Shown here piece by piece: positions 16,236 to 23,495 of a stretch of DNA of 64,000 nt. The stretch spans positions 124,001-188,000 of the forward strand of contig JAQYWC010000054.1 in NCBI GenBank assembly GCA_030145245.1, written 5' to 3'. The position numbers and the translations under genes are program-made. The notes below the pieces were generated by a model, which saw only the letters and a list, made by a program, of their open reading frames with translations, searched no databases and had not been told where the DNA came from. Source of the stretch: Desulfobacterium sp. Its GTDB lineage: Bacteria; Desulfobacterota; Desulfobacteria; Desulfobacterales; Desulfobacteraceae. Position 1 is the stretch's first letter, and each line of letters begins with the position of its first letter.

Positions 16236-17042
16236 CTATTTTGCCATGTACTCTTTTTCAACGATCCATTTTCGAATGTTGATCTTTATGCCCTGGGGCA
16301 GGGGGACGACGTTTTCAAGGTAAGCGGTGAATAATCCCCAAAGCGAATACGGCTGTATCACTTTTTTGTTTTTCTTGAATTGCTTGAAAGCAATTCCGGC
16401 AACCCCTTCGGCGGTTCCGACATAGGGGCCCTTGGGGATTAAATTCGGATTTCCCGCCCTTTCCTGAAATCCTGATAGAAAATCAGGGGCACACAGGGTT
16501 GAGACCCTGATGTTTTTATTCCTCAGCTCATAATTCAGGGCCTGGCTGAAATATTTCACATATGTTTTTGAGGCGGAATAGGTGGCGCAAAAAGGCGTTG
16601 GGGTAAAAGCGGCTATGGAGGAAACATTGAGTATCTTTCCAAACCCTCTTTTTATCATGTCGCTGACAAAGAGTCGTGTCAGGTGGGACAAACCGGTTAT
16701 GTTGAGATTGAGCATTTGAATCTGCATGCCAGGATCCATGCGATCAAATTTTCCCCAATATCCAAACCCTGCATTGTTGATTAGAATGGAAACTTCAAGG
16801 TTTTTTTCTTTTGTTTCCTGATGAAATTTATCAATTTCACCCATGTCAGAGAGGTCGTATGGAAAGGTGTGACAAGTTATGCCGTGGTCTTTTTCAAGCT
16901 TTTCAGCCACTTTTGTAAGATCAGTTTCGTCCCTGGCAACCAGTATCAGGTTGAACTGTTCCCTGGCATACAGTTTCGCAAATTCGTAACCCAATCCCTT
17001 TGAACCACCAGTGATAACGACACATTTGTCCTGATTCGTCAT
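16236..17042 (-). CDS. Short-chain dehydrogenase/reductase
   Basis: A cytosolic NAD(P)(H)-dependent oxidoreductase of about 268 residues. The N-terminal cofactor motif is TGGSKGLG, followed by LINNAGFGYWG. The catalytic serine is in NVSSIAAF and the YxxxK motif is YSASKTYVKYF. The arginine in LVARDE suggests NADP preference. ATG 17042 is chosen because GGAGG lies four bases upstream; the longer frame to 17075 would begin before that site. The C-terminal FTAYLENVVPLPQ segment is mildly hydrophobic and could be a membrane contact, as in lipid-acting SDRs. Divergent from the GAF/sigma-54 activator. Substrate unknown. Confidence 0.9.
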   Translation of the reverse strand: MTNQDKCVVITGGSKGLGYEFAKLYAREQFNLILVARDETDLTKVAEKLEKDHGITCHTFPYDLSDMGEIDKFHQETKEKNLEVSILINNAGFGYWGKFDRMDPGMQIQMLNLNITGLSHLTRLFVSDMIKRGFGKILNVSSIAAFTPTPFCATYSASKTYVKYFSQALNYELRNKNIRVSTLCAPDFLSGFQERAGNPNLIPKGPYVGTAEGVAGIAFKQFKKNKKVIQPYSLWGLFTAYLENVVPLPQGIKINIRKWIVEKEYMAK

Positions 17043-17227
17043 GTAACCTCCATGTGATGGGTATTTATCGTACAAACTCGGGGTGAAATAAACTCAATGG
17101 TGAGCCTATACTCTCAAATTCTCAAAGTCAAGCCCAGCCCATTGCAGTCCGGCTGGAACGGTCGGTGGATTTAGGGCTTGCCTTAGGGGTGCGAGGCTGA
17201 TAAAAATCAAAGCTTTGTGTTGCTGAT

Positions 17228-17282
17228 GGGGCCATATCGAACCCGATAGATCGGGTTATACAGAGCTTGGGCCCCTTTTTTT
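17228..17282 (+). terminator. Rho-independent terminator in the leader of the GAF activator gene
   Basis: The outer stem GGGGCC (17228-17233) pairs with GGCCCC (17270-17275), followed by seven T residues. Inside is a perfect stem AACCCGAT/ATCGGGTT (17240-17257). It lies only 23 bases before the TTG start at 17305, so it is either an attenuator or the end of a small upstream transcript. Confidence 0.7.
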
Positions 17283-17304
17283 GTAACTTTAGCCCGGAGA
17301 CACC

Positions 17305-18852
17305 TTGAAAACAGACCAGAATATTTTTTTTAGGCAGGCTTCCCTTCATATCTTCAGCAGCCTTGATATCGCCAAGGCGATGGGCAGGGTATTGGAATAC
17401 CTGAATACGATATTTCCCGTATCTCAGATCAACTTGGGACTGTATGACCCGGAAACGGCAACTGCTAAGGTGATCGTCAGCGTTGAACGGAAAAGCCAGG
17501 GGTTTAAAGAATATGTTATTAAAATTCCCCATGATAAATTATACCTTCTTGATATCAAATGGGCCTCTGATCAGAGGGTGCATATTCTCAACAGCCCGGA
17601 CGAATTGATTCGAATGACCAGAGGTGGAGAGGATGCCCCGCCCGGAACCTCCCATCTGCTCATGCCCATGAGAATTGAAGGGGAGCGGATAGGAAGCGTG
17701 TTTCTCTTAGCCCCTTCCGGTTGTTCTTATTCCCAGGAGGAGGCCTTGCTTCTTGACCTCCTCCATGACCCGTTTGCCATAGCCATGTCCAATGTTCTCA
17801 GGCATCAGGAAATTCTCCATTATAAGGAAAAGATTGAGGAGGAAAACAGCTACCTGAACCGGGAGGTCCGGCGTCTTTCCAGCGAGGGGGGTATCATAGG
17901 CCTCGATTCGGGAATGAAGGAGGTCAAGAAGATGATCGGACAGGTTGCCCCAATGAATACGCCGGTTCTGCTTACGGGGGAAACCGGGACGGGCAAGGAG
18001 GTGGTTGCCGGGGCCATCCAGAGACTCTCCGGAAGGAGTGACGGCCCTTTTATCAAGGTTAACTGCGGGGCAATCCCTGAAACCCTTGTGGACAGTGAAT
18101 TGTTTGGGCATGAAAAAGGAGCGTTCACCGGGGCAGCCACCCGGAAAATCGGAAAATTTGAGCGTGCCCATAGGGGGACCATTTTTCTGGATGAAGTAGG
18201 GGAACTTCCCCTGGATATTCAGGTGAAACTGTTGCGATGCATCCAGCAAAAAGAGATCGAAAGGGTTGGCGGCGTGGAAACGATTTCCCTTGATATACGT
18301 ATCATCGCAGCCACTCACAGGGATCTTGAAACCATGGTGGCAGAGGGAAGCTTTCGGGAAGACCTCTACTACCGCCTCAATGTCTTTCCCGTAAATATTC
18401 CCCCACTCCGTGACCGAAAGGAAGATATCCCTGCCCTTGCAGACCAACTGATACGGGAAAAATCAAAAGAACTGTTGGTCAGGCCTGTTCCAACGATCGC
18501 CCCGGGCGCCATGGACAGGCTCTGCTCCTACAGATGGCCTGGAAATATCAGGGAACTTGCCAACCTGATAGAACGATCCCTGATTCGTAACCGGAAAGGT
18601 CCACTGACTTTCCTGGAGCTGATACCGGATAAGACAAAAAGTATCAAGGAGGCCGGCCCCTCCGTACCGGAAAGCATTCCGACCCTGGAAGAGCTGACTC
18701 TCCTGCATATACAACGGGTACTTAATCTTACGGGGGGGAAGATCAAAGGCCCGGGAGGGGCCGCTGAACTTCTGGATATCAATCCCTACACCCTCAGGAG
18801 CAGAATGGACAAACTGGGGATAGCATACGGACGGTCGGCACAAAAAAAATAA
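17305..18852 (+). CDS. GAF-domain sigma-54-dependent transcriptional activator
   Basis: A 515-residue enhancer-binding protein. Residues about 15-170 form a GAF-like sensor domain, followed by a short coiled coil (HYKEKIEEENSYLNREVRRL). The AAA+ domain (about 195-430) has GETGTGKE, a canonical GAFTGA loop, Walker B GTIFLDEVGELP and FREDLYYRLNVFP. The C-terminal Fis-like HTH reads GGAAELLDINPYTLRSRMDK. TTG 17305 has CGGAG six bases upstream and the frame is closed by TAG just before, so this unusual start is well supported. A rho-independent terminator precedes it. A strong sigma-54 promoter with an upstream inverted repeat lies 0.6 kb away at the small repeat-protein gene, a likely target. 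Confidence 0.93.
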   Translation: MKTDQNIFFRQASLHIFSSLDIAKAMGRVLEYLNTIFPVSQINLGLYDPETATAKVIVSVERKSQGFKEYVIKIPHDKLYLLDIKWASDQRVHILNSPDELIRMTRGGEDAPPGTSHLLMPMRIEGERIGSVFLLAPSGCSYSQEEALLLDLLHDPFAIAMSNVLRHQEILHYKEKIEEENSYLNREVRRLSSEGGIIGLDSGMKEVKKMIGQVAPMNTPVLLTGETGTGKEVVAGAIQRLSGRSDGPFIKVNCGAIPETLVDSELFGHEKGAFTGAATRKIGKFERAHRGTIFLDEVGELPLDIQVKLLRCIQQKEIERVGGVETISLDIRIIAATHRDLETMVAEGSFREDLYYRLNVFPVNIPPLRDRKEDIPALADQLIREKSKELLVRPVPTIAPGAMDRLCSYRWPGNIRELANLIERSLIRNRKGPLTFLELIPDKTKSIKEAGPSVPESIPTLEELTLLHIQRVLNLTGGKIKGPGGAAELLDINPYTLRSRMDKLGIAYGRSAQKK

Positions 18853-18992
18853 AACCGGTGTATGCGTGCCGTTGTGCTCTCAGCGAGACTTGACGGCATT
18901 GCACTACCGGTCAACGTAAACAGTCGTAACGATGCAGATCTCTGGCTGGTTTTGCTGCCCCAAAGATCTGCACCTGTCCCAGGAGTGGGACG

Positions 18993-19394
18993 TCAGGCTC
19001 TGCTTTTGTTCTCTTCTCGTTCCAGCTTTGCCAGTTCAACATCGGTCATGTTATTTCGAACACTGCCGACGAATGACTCTGTCTTCACATGGTCGTTATT
19101 TGCAAACCCATTTTTTGCCTTGTTTTCTTCCCGGTTGAGCTGGGCCCGTTCACTGTCGGAGAGGTTGTTCCGAACACTGCCGACGGATGACTCTGTCTTC
19201 ACATGGTAGTTCTCTTCAAACCATTTTCTTGCTTTGTTTTCCTCCCGGTTGAGCTGGGCCAGTTCTTTGTCGGAAAGGGAATTCCGAACATTGCCCACCG
19301 TGGTGTCGGCACCGGCAAATGTGGGTAGGCAAAGGGCTGCAGTCATGGTAAGGGCTAAGGATGCGGTCAGTTTGTTGAAGGCTGTTTTTTTCAT
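18993..19394 (-). CDS. Secreted protein with three tandem repeats of about 38 residues
   Basis: 133 residues. The N-terminus is a signal peptide (NKLTASLALTMTAALCLPTF-AGAD). The mature part has three copies of a motif beginning VG[N/S]VRN[S/N][L/M][S/T]D and continuing ELAQLNREENKA, the first two followed by HVKTESS/F. Unit length is about 38 residues (114 bp in DNA); the third is truncated. It has no cysteine and is highly charged, so it is probably helical and periplasmic or extracellular. GGAGAT precedes ATG 19394. It is driven by a near-consensus sigma-54 promoter at 19447-19464. Family and function were not recognised. Confidence 0.75.
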   Translation of the reverse strand: MKKTAFNKLTASLALTMTAALCLPTFAGADTTVGNVRNSLSDKELAQLNREENKARKWFEENYHVKTESSVGSVRNNLSDSERAQLNREENKAKNGFANNDHVKTESFVGSVRNNMTDVELAKLEREENKSRA

Positions 19395-19446
19395 AATTGA
19401 ATCTCCTATATTTAAAATTGTTTTTTTTAACTTCCGGCAAGTCTTA

Positions 19447-19464
19447 ATGCTATAACCGTGCCAA
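19447..19464 (-). promoter_or_regulatory. Strong sigma-54 promoter of the triple-repeat protein gene
   Basis: On the - strand, TTGGCACGGTTATAGCAT carries TGGCACG (-24) and TAGCAT (-12) with GG and GC at the required spacing. Transcription would start about 40 bases before ATG 19394. Confidence 0.8.
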
Positions 19465-19523
19465 GAAGAAAAAAGAGTGGAGATTCAAAGGGTTAGCTGA
19501 TTTTCTCTCTTGATATGTGTGTG

Positions 19524-19575
19524 AAGGTGGATATTTCATTCTTTGGGTCTGCTATATGTGTGAAATGTCCACCTT
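19524..19575. promoter_or_regulatory. Inverted repeat upstream of the sigma-54 promoter
   Basis: AAGGTGGATATTTCA (19524-19538) and TGAAATGTCCACCTT (19561-19575) form 15-base arms with one wobble. Each is also near a direct repeat ATATGTGTGAA. It lies about 60-110 bases upstream of the -24 element, a normal enhancer distance. A structural role in the RNA of the cyclase gene ending at 19622 is an alternative. Confidence 0.5.
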
Positions 19576-19621
19576 TGCGGTGAAAGTGTTATATTTGCAC
19601 CTTAACGTTGAGCCCCGGAGA

Positions 19622-20182
19622 CTAATCTGTCAGGTGTCCAATCATATCGCAGCGTTTACCCGTTGAGGCAAGTTTGCTGTCGATTGAGATCTCAATTAAA
19701 GTCAGGTGTTCTGCCACAAAACCTGTTAAATTAACGTTTTCAATGACAAAACAGCCCCATTCTTCACAGCGTTTATCAAATGCAATATGTTCATCTCCAT
19801 GGCAACCAATACCGTAGCTGTCGATTACAATGAATTTGGGGTTTTTCTTTAAAATTTCATCAAGCACGTCACTTTTCAAAACCGTAGGGGTTTCTCCATA
19901 CCGATCGTTACCATAACCGTTTGTCTCTAAATTCGAGGTGTACAGCACCAGAACCTTGTTGTTAAGATCTGTTGATGAAATAACCGATGGGGACGGCATA
20001 CCTGCTCTGCAGTCAAGAACAACGGCCTCGATGCTATAATCCGTACGGTTTGGTTCTTTGGTATAACAATCGATATGTGTTCCGATATGTCCCATGGCAT
20101 TGACTGAATCAGATTGCTTTTTTGCCCACTGATATGCCGGGTGGTCCTCTGTGATCTCTATACTTAAATTTACTTTCTTCAT
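19622..20182 (-). CDS. Cyclase-family protein (kynurenine formamidase-like fold)
   Basis: A cytosolic putative metal-dependent hydrolase of 186 residues. The hallmark metal-binding motif HxGTHxD is present as GHIGTHID, about residues 32-39. A second conserved region, FIVIDSYGIGCHGDEHIAF, and the ending GFVAEHLTLIEI fit the family. Members include kynurenine formamidases and other amide- or ester-hydrolysing enzymes. The protein is a little short for the family (usually 200-220 residues). The ribosome site at ATG 20182 is weak. Substrate is unknown and neighbours do not suggest tryptophan metabolism. Confidence 0.8.
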   Translation of the reverse strand: MKKVNLSIEITEDHPAYQWAKKQSDSVNAMGHIGTHIDCYTKEPNRTDYSIEAVVLDCRAGMPSPSVISSTDLNNKVLVLYTSNLETNGYGNDRYGETPTVLKSDVLDEILKKNPKFIVIDSYGIGCHGDEHIAFDKRCEEWGCFVIENVNLTGFVAEHLTLIEISIDSKLASTGKRCDMIGHLTD

Positions 20183-20212
20183 AATTACTTTTTACCTGTA
20201 GATGCTCCGGTG

Positions 20213-20275
20213 AATCCTGTTAATTTCGGTTACCGATAACACAAGTATTGGCCGAAAACAAGGATGTAAAACCAG
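20213..20275. repeat. Repeat pair, copy 1
   Basis: Shares the blocks AATCCTGTTAAT, ACACAAGTATT and GAAAACAAG, in the same order and spacing, with 21640-21697. It lies just upstream of the cyclase gene. Confidence 0.5.
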
Positions 20276-20319
20276 GGGAGGGATCAGAGGGTTTGACCAA
20301 GGCAAAGGGAAGGGAAGGA

Positions 20320-20874
20320 TTAGCTGAGTTTGACGGCTGTGCCGTACACTAACAATTCAGCTGCACTGCCCACAACACTGGTTGTCATATAGCGGACATT
20401 GATCACTGCATCGGCTCCCATTTCTGCAGCTTTAGCTGTCATTCTCTCGGTGGCGGTTGACCGGGCGCTCCCCATCATCTCTGTGTATTCTGTCAATTCA
20501 CCGCCGAGGATCAGCCTGACGATGGCGGACAGGTCTTTGCCAAGCCAGATTGCAAACACCGTGTGTCCCTGGACCAGGCCGAGAATTTTCGTGATGTCCC
20601 GCCCGGGCAGGCTATCGGAGTTCAACAGCAGAACCCCGGAATCCGACCCGGCAGGTAACGGTTCTCCAACGGATGCCTTGTGTGCCATTTGTTCGAGAGC
20701 CAATGCCGCCAGCACCACAAGGATCCCTCCCAAAAGGCAGAAGATCGCTATCCTCAGCCACCAGGGCAACACCGGATCATCGGCAACCATTACGTACCAT
20801 GGCATGCCGGCAAATATTGCGGTAAAAAGCCCGAATACGAATGCCACTGAGCCAATCTGCCGAAGTCTTTTCAT
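20320..20874 (-). CDS. Membrane-anchored YbjQ/DUF74-family protein
   Basis: 184 residues. Two hydrophobic stretches near the N-terminus (VAFVFGLFTAIFAGMPWYVM and LRIAIFCLLGGILVVLAALA) anchor it in the inner membrane. The remainder is a DUF74 (YbjQ) domain: L-P-G-R-D-I-T-K-I-L-G near the start, then TATERMTAKAAEMGADAVIN and a final VYGTAVKL. YbjQ proteins form ring-like oligomers; a metal-binding role has been proposed but not settled. A fused membrane segment is less common than the soluble form. GGAG precedes ATG 20874. Confidence 0.82.
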   Translation of the reverse strand: MKRLRQIGSVAFVFGLFTAIFAGMPWYVMVADDPVLPWWLRIAIFCLLGGILVVLAALALEQMAHKASVGEPLPAGSDSGVLLLNSDSLPGRDITKILGLVQGHTVFAIWLGKDLSAIVRLILGGELTEYTEMMGSARSTATERMTAKAAEMGADAVINVRYMTTSVVGSAAELLVYGTAVKLS

Positions 20875-21001
20875 GCTTACTCCTTGTTTCTCTTTGCTAT
20901 TATGACTGATCCGCCGAACTGCCCTAGGCTGCGATTTTCATGCCGGCTGGCGTGGGACGACTCCCCTGTAACTGGGAGTCCGATCCCGGTTTGTTCAGCT
21001 A

Positions 21002-21499
21002 TCAGATACCTTCTTTTTCGAACCGCTTTGTAAGTCGCTCTTGTATTATGGGGCCTAGGGTTTGTCCCCACATCTGTCCGGTTATCATGGATTCCTGGGT
21101 TAATTGCGGCATTACCGTGACAGCTTTTTTTCCTACTGGCGTTTTGTAGAATGCGATTAATGCCTTAATGTCATTGAGCGTAAAGTATTTGTGATAGATA
21201 GGGTAGATTAACTCGTAGAAGTTACCCTTTTTTATCATCTCTTCCTCAATGATCGTATTTACTTCTTCCTCTAAAATAGTAAATGCTCTGGGAGGAATGT
21301 CCGGGTTCGTGGTTCTCAGTACATTGCTCATCTGAATGACAAATGCGTTGGCAAACAATTGTCCCATCCGGGCTGACCCGGTAATATTCATTAACTCTTT
21401 TATAGCGGCCTTCTTCGTGTCGGTCAGTTCCCCAGCAGATATTGTGGTTGAAAAGGCCAGAACAATTACGATAATAATGGTTTTGATTCTCCTTTTCAT
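21002..21499 (-). CDS. DUF2059-domain secreted protein
   Basis: About 165 residues with a signal peptide (KRRIKTIIIVIVLAFSTTISAG) and a helical mature region. The C-terminal YHKYFTLNDIKALIAFYKTP followed by VGKKA is the characteristic DUF2059 motif. ATG 21499 is chosen because AAGGAGG lies six bases upstream, which makes the longer frame to 21517 unlikely. It should be periplasmic; the family has no established biochemical role. Upstream lies a copy of a short repeat shared with the cyclase gene. Confidence 0.85.
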   Translation of the reverse strand: MKRRIKTIIIVIVLAFSTTISAGELTDTKKAAIKELMNITGSARMGQLFANAFVIQMSNVLRTTNPDIPPRAFTILEEEVNTIIEEEMIKKGNFYELIYPIYHKYFTLNDIKALIAFYKTPVGKKAVTVMPQLTQESMITGQMWGQTLGPIIQERLTKRFEKEGI

Positions 21500-21517
21500 T
21501 GTTCCTCCTTTTTTCAT

Positions 21518-22066
21518 GCCGGGCAGGTCATGGGCCTTACAGCCTCTTTACCCGGTCAATAAAAATATTACGTTTGTTGAATTTAGGGGTGCGTGCCGGC
21601 ATGGATGTGAACTTATGGGATGAAAATCCCCTGTGCGAGAATCCTGTTAATATGATTATCGTTAGCACAAGTATTCATTGAAAACAAGTGCGAAACCGTG
21701 GAGGCCCGTCCCTTGGGCTTTAACAATGCGAAATTCGATCCCCATGCCGAGGTGATGTGGGAGACAGGTTTCACCGCGAAACGGCAAGCCGAAATTCCTT
21801 ATGTCATCAATAAGACTTGTTTCCTCAAATAGATGACGTATTCAAGAAGTTGGCTGAAAACGGGTTGCTGCAGAGATTAAGAGAGACGTTTAGCAATGAA
21901 CTTTTCAACGCAAGTTCCGATGAATTAGATGCTCTCATACCTTAGTCGGTTTTTAGTCATATTGTATCGAAAATAGATTCTGTCGGGTGTAATGAAAAAA
22001 GTTTAACTTTTGGGGCTTATGCCCATTAAAAGCAAACTTAGATAAGCGGCGCCTTTTTGAAGATGC
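21518..22066. other. Long gene-free region with gene remnants
   Basis: About 550 bases without an intact gene. Short coding-like frames occur near 21718-21832 (NAKFDPHAEVMWETGF, VINKTCFLK) and 21832-21946 (DVFKKLAENGLLQRLRET, SSDELDALIP), which look like pieces of one or more decayed genes. No family was recognised. Confidence 0.35.
21640..21697. repeat. Repeat pair, copy 2
   Basis: Matches 20213-20275 in three conserved blocks (AATCCTGTTAAT, GCACAAGTATT, GAAAACAAG). It lies about 140 bases upstream of the DUF2059 gene. Confidence 0.5.
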
Positions 22067-22098
22067 TGGCAAATCCTGACACGGATCAGGATTTGCCA
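22067..22098 (-). terminator. Hairpin at the end of the DUF2339/DUF3999 operon
   Basis: TGGCAAATCCTGA (22067-22079) and TCAGGATTTGCCA (22086-22098) form a perfect 13-bp stem immediately after the DUF3999 stop codon. There is no T-run, so it may be a stabilising 3' hairpin rather than an intrinsic terminator. Confidence 0.5.
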
Positions 22099-22103
22099 GG
22101 GTT

Positions 22104-23495
22104 TTAGCTTTCTTTATTCAGCCCCTTTCCAAGGCTCAGGGCCATTCTGGCAATGATTCCCACTCCGACCACAAGAATCCCCCAGAGCAACCATTTCCGC
22201 CAGGGCAAGGGGGGCGGCTTTGGAACAAGCAGATCCGGGCCGCTGAGCACGGTCTTTGGCAATAGCGCGGCTTCTTTGAGCAGTGCCTCCCCATCCTTGC
22301 CCATCACCTGGGCCAGGAGTCCGGGTGCACTGTTGTTCAGCTCCTCCTGCCCAAGCCGGGCAGAACCGTATGCAAGCATAAAGGGGCCGTTGCCCCGGGC
22401 CACGAAAAGCAGTTCATGGGGCTGCCACCCCAGTTCCACCATGGGGATGTTTCCGGGATCACTGTATGGACCTCCTTCCATCTCCACCCGCCAGTAACGG
22501 TCAGATGACTGGCCAACGGAAACAGAGTCCTGCACCAGGGCGGTTTGATCAAAGCTGAGGTTATAAAAAATACCGCTCTTGCGGTGGCGCCACGTTGTTT
22601 CCGGGTCTGGCCGTGAAAAAAATGTGGCCTTTACCAGGGTGTTCTTTTCGGTAAACCGGAGCCGGACCCGGTCAACGGGCAGCCGGCCCGGGCTTTCGTA
22701 TTCATAAGCCGTTATTTTATTTTTTGTATCATCCGGTCCGGGTTTACCCTTAAGAGCGGTCCAGATGCTTTTTCTTTCGGGCTCCCCGGTTTGCTCTACG
22801 GCGAGAATCTTTTCTACCTCGATTCCGTCCTGGCCGGCAGGCCAGGAGAGCCGGAGATATCGGGCTGTCTTTGGGGACAGCGTGATCCTTTCTCTGGTGA
22901 TAGAATGGCCGTTGAACTGCATCCGGGCGAGGGTCGCCCGGGGCACCAGGGTCGACCAGTGGGTCAGGTCGTTGCTGTATTCCACGGAAACGGTGGTAAC
23001 GAAGTTTTCCTCTTTTGCCTGCCAGGTGATATGGAGGGTGTGTAGCTGCTTTCCATGGCCGGTTGCGTCGATGAGATACCCGGACAGCGTTTGCTTCTTG
23101 CCAACCCCGGCATTATCGGATTCAACGTTGACGATCGTTCCGTCTCCGCCTTTTTCGATCCGTACCCGAAGGCTGTCCGTTCCTGTGTTGTCTTCCGCCC
23201 TGTACAGGGGGAAAAAGGGCAGCGCCTTTGTTACCTCGTGGATCTTGTTCCTTTTTTTGGGTTGGCGGAGGATGTGTGGCACCACTGCGTCCGTGCTGTT
23301 GAAGATCCGGATATCCCCCAGGTCGTCCCGGGTCACGGTGTCATAGACCTCTTGGGGGATGGTAAAGCGGTATACTGCTCCGTTGTCTTCCAAAGAAAGG
23401 GCCATGCCGTAGGCGAAGTCAGCGGGCTTAAGGGTGGCATTTGCCATTGACGGAGACAGAACAAGGGCAGTGATAAGCAGACAAAAAAATCTCAT
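22104..23495 (-). CDS. DUF3999 domain protein
   Basis: 463 residues with a signal peptide (FFCLLITALVLSPSMANA), a large beta-rich periplasmic region and a single C-terminal membrane helix (KWLLWGILVVGVGIIARMAL). The N-terminal PADFAYGMALSLEDNGAVYR and C-terminal LGWQPHELLFVARGNGPFML stretches are typical of DUF3999. It follows the DUF2339 gene with a four-base overlap, and these two families are commonly paired, so they probably form one membrane complex. The biochemical role of the pair is not known. Confidence 0.88.
   Translation of the reverse strand: MRFFCLLITALVLSPSMANATLKPADFAYGMALSLEDNGAVYRFTIPQEVYDTVTRDDLGDIRIFNSTDAVVPHILRQPKKRNKIHEVTKALPFFPLYRAEDNTGTDSLRVRIEKGGDGTIVNVESDNAGVGKKQTLSGYLIDATGHGKQLHTLHITWQAKEENFVTTVSVEYSNDLTHWSTLVPRATLARMQFNGHSITRERITLSPKTARYLRLSWPAGQDGIEVEKILAVEQTGEPERKSIWTALKGKPGPDDTKNKITAYEYESPGRLPVDRVRLRFTEKNTLVKATFFSRPDPETTWRHRKSGIFYNLSFDQTALVQDSVSVGQSSDRYWRVEMEGGPYSDPGNIPMVELGWQPHELLFVARGNGPFMLAYGSARLGQEELNNSAPGLLAQVMGKDGEALLKEAALLPKTVLSGPDLLVPKPPPLPWRKWLLWGILVVGVGIIARMALSLGKGLNKES

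Noticed and set aside
20213-21697. Integron attC sites
   Set aside because: The repeats lack the conserved GTTRRRY/RYYYAAC core pairs, and no integron integrase is present.
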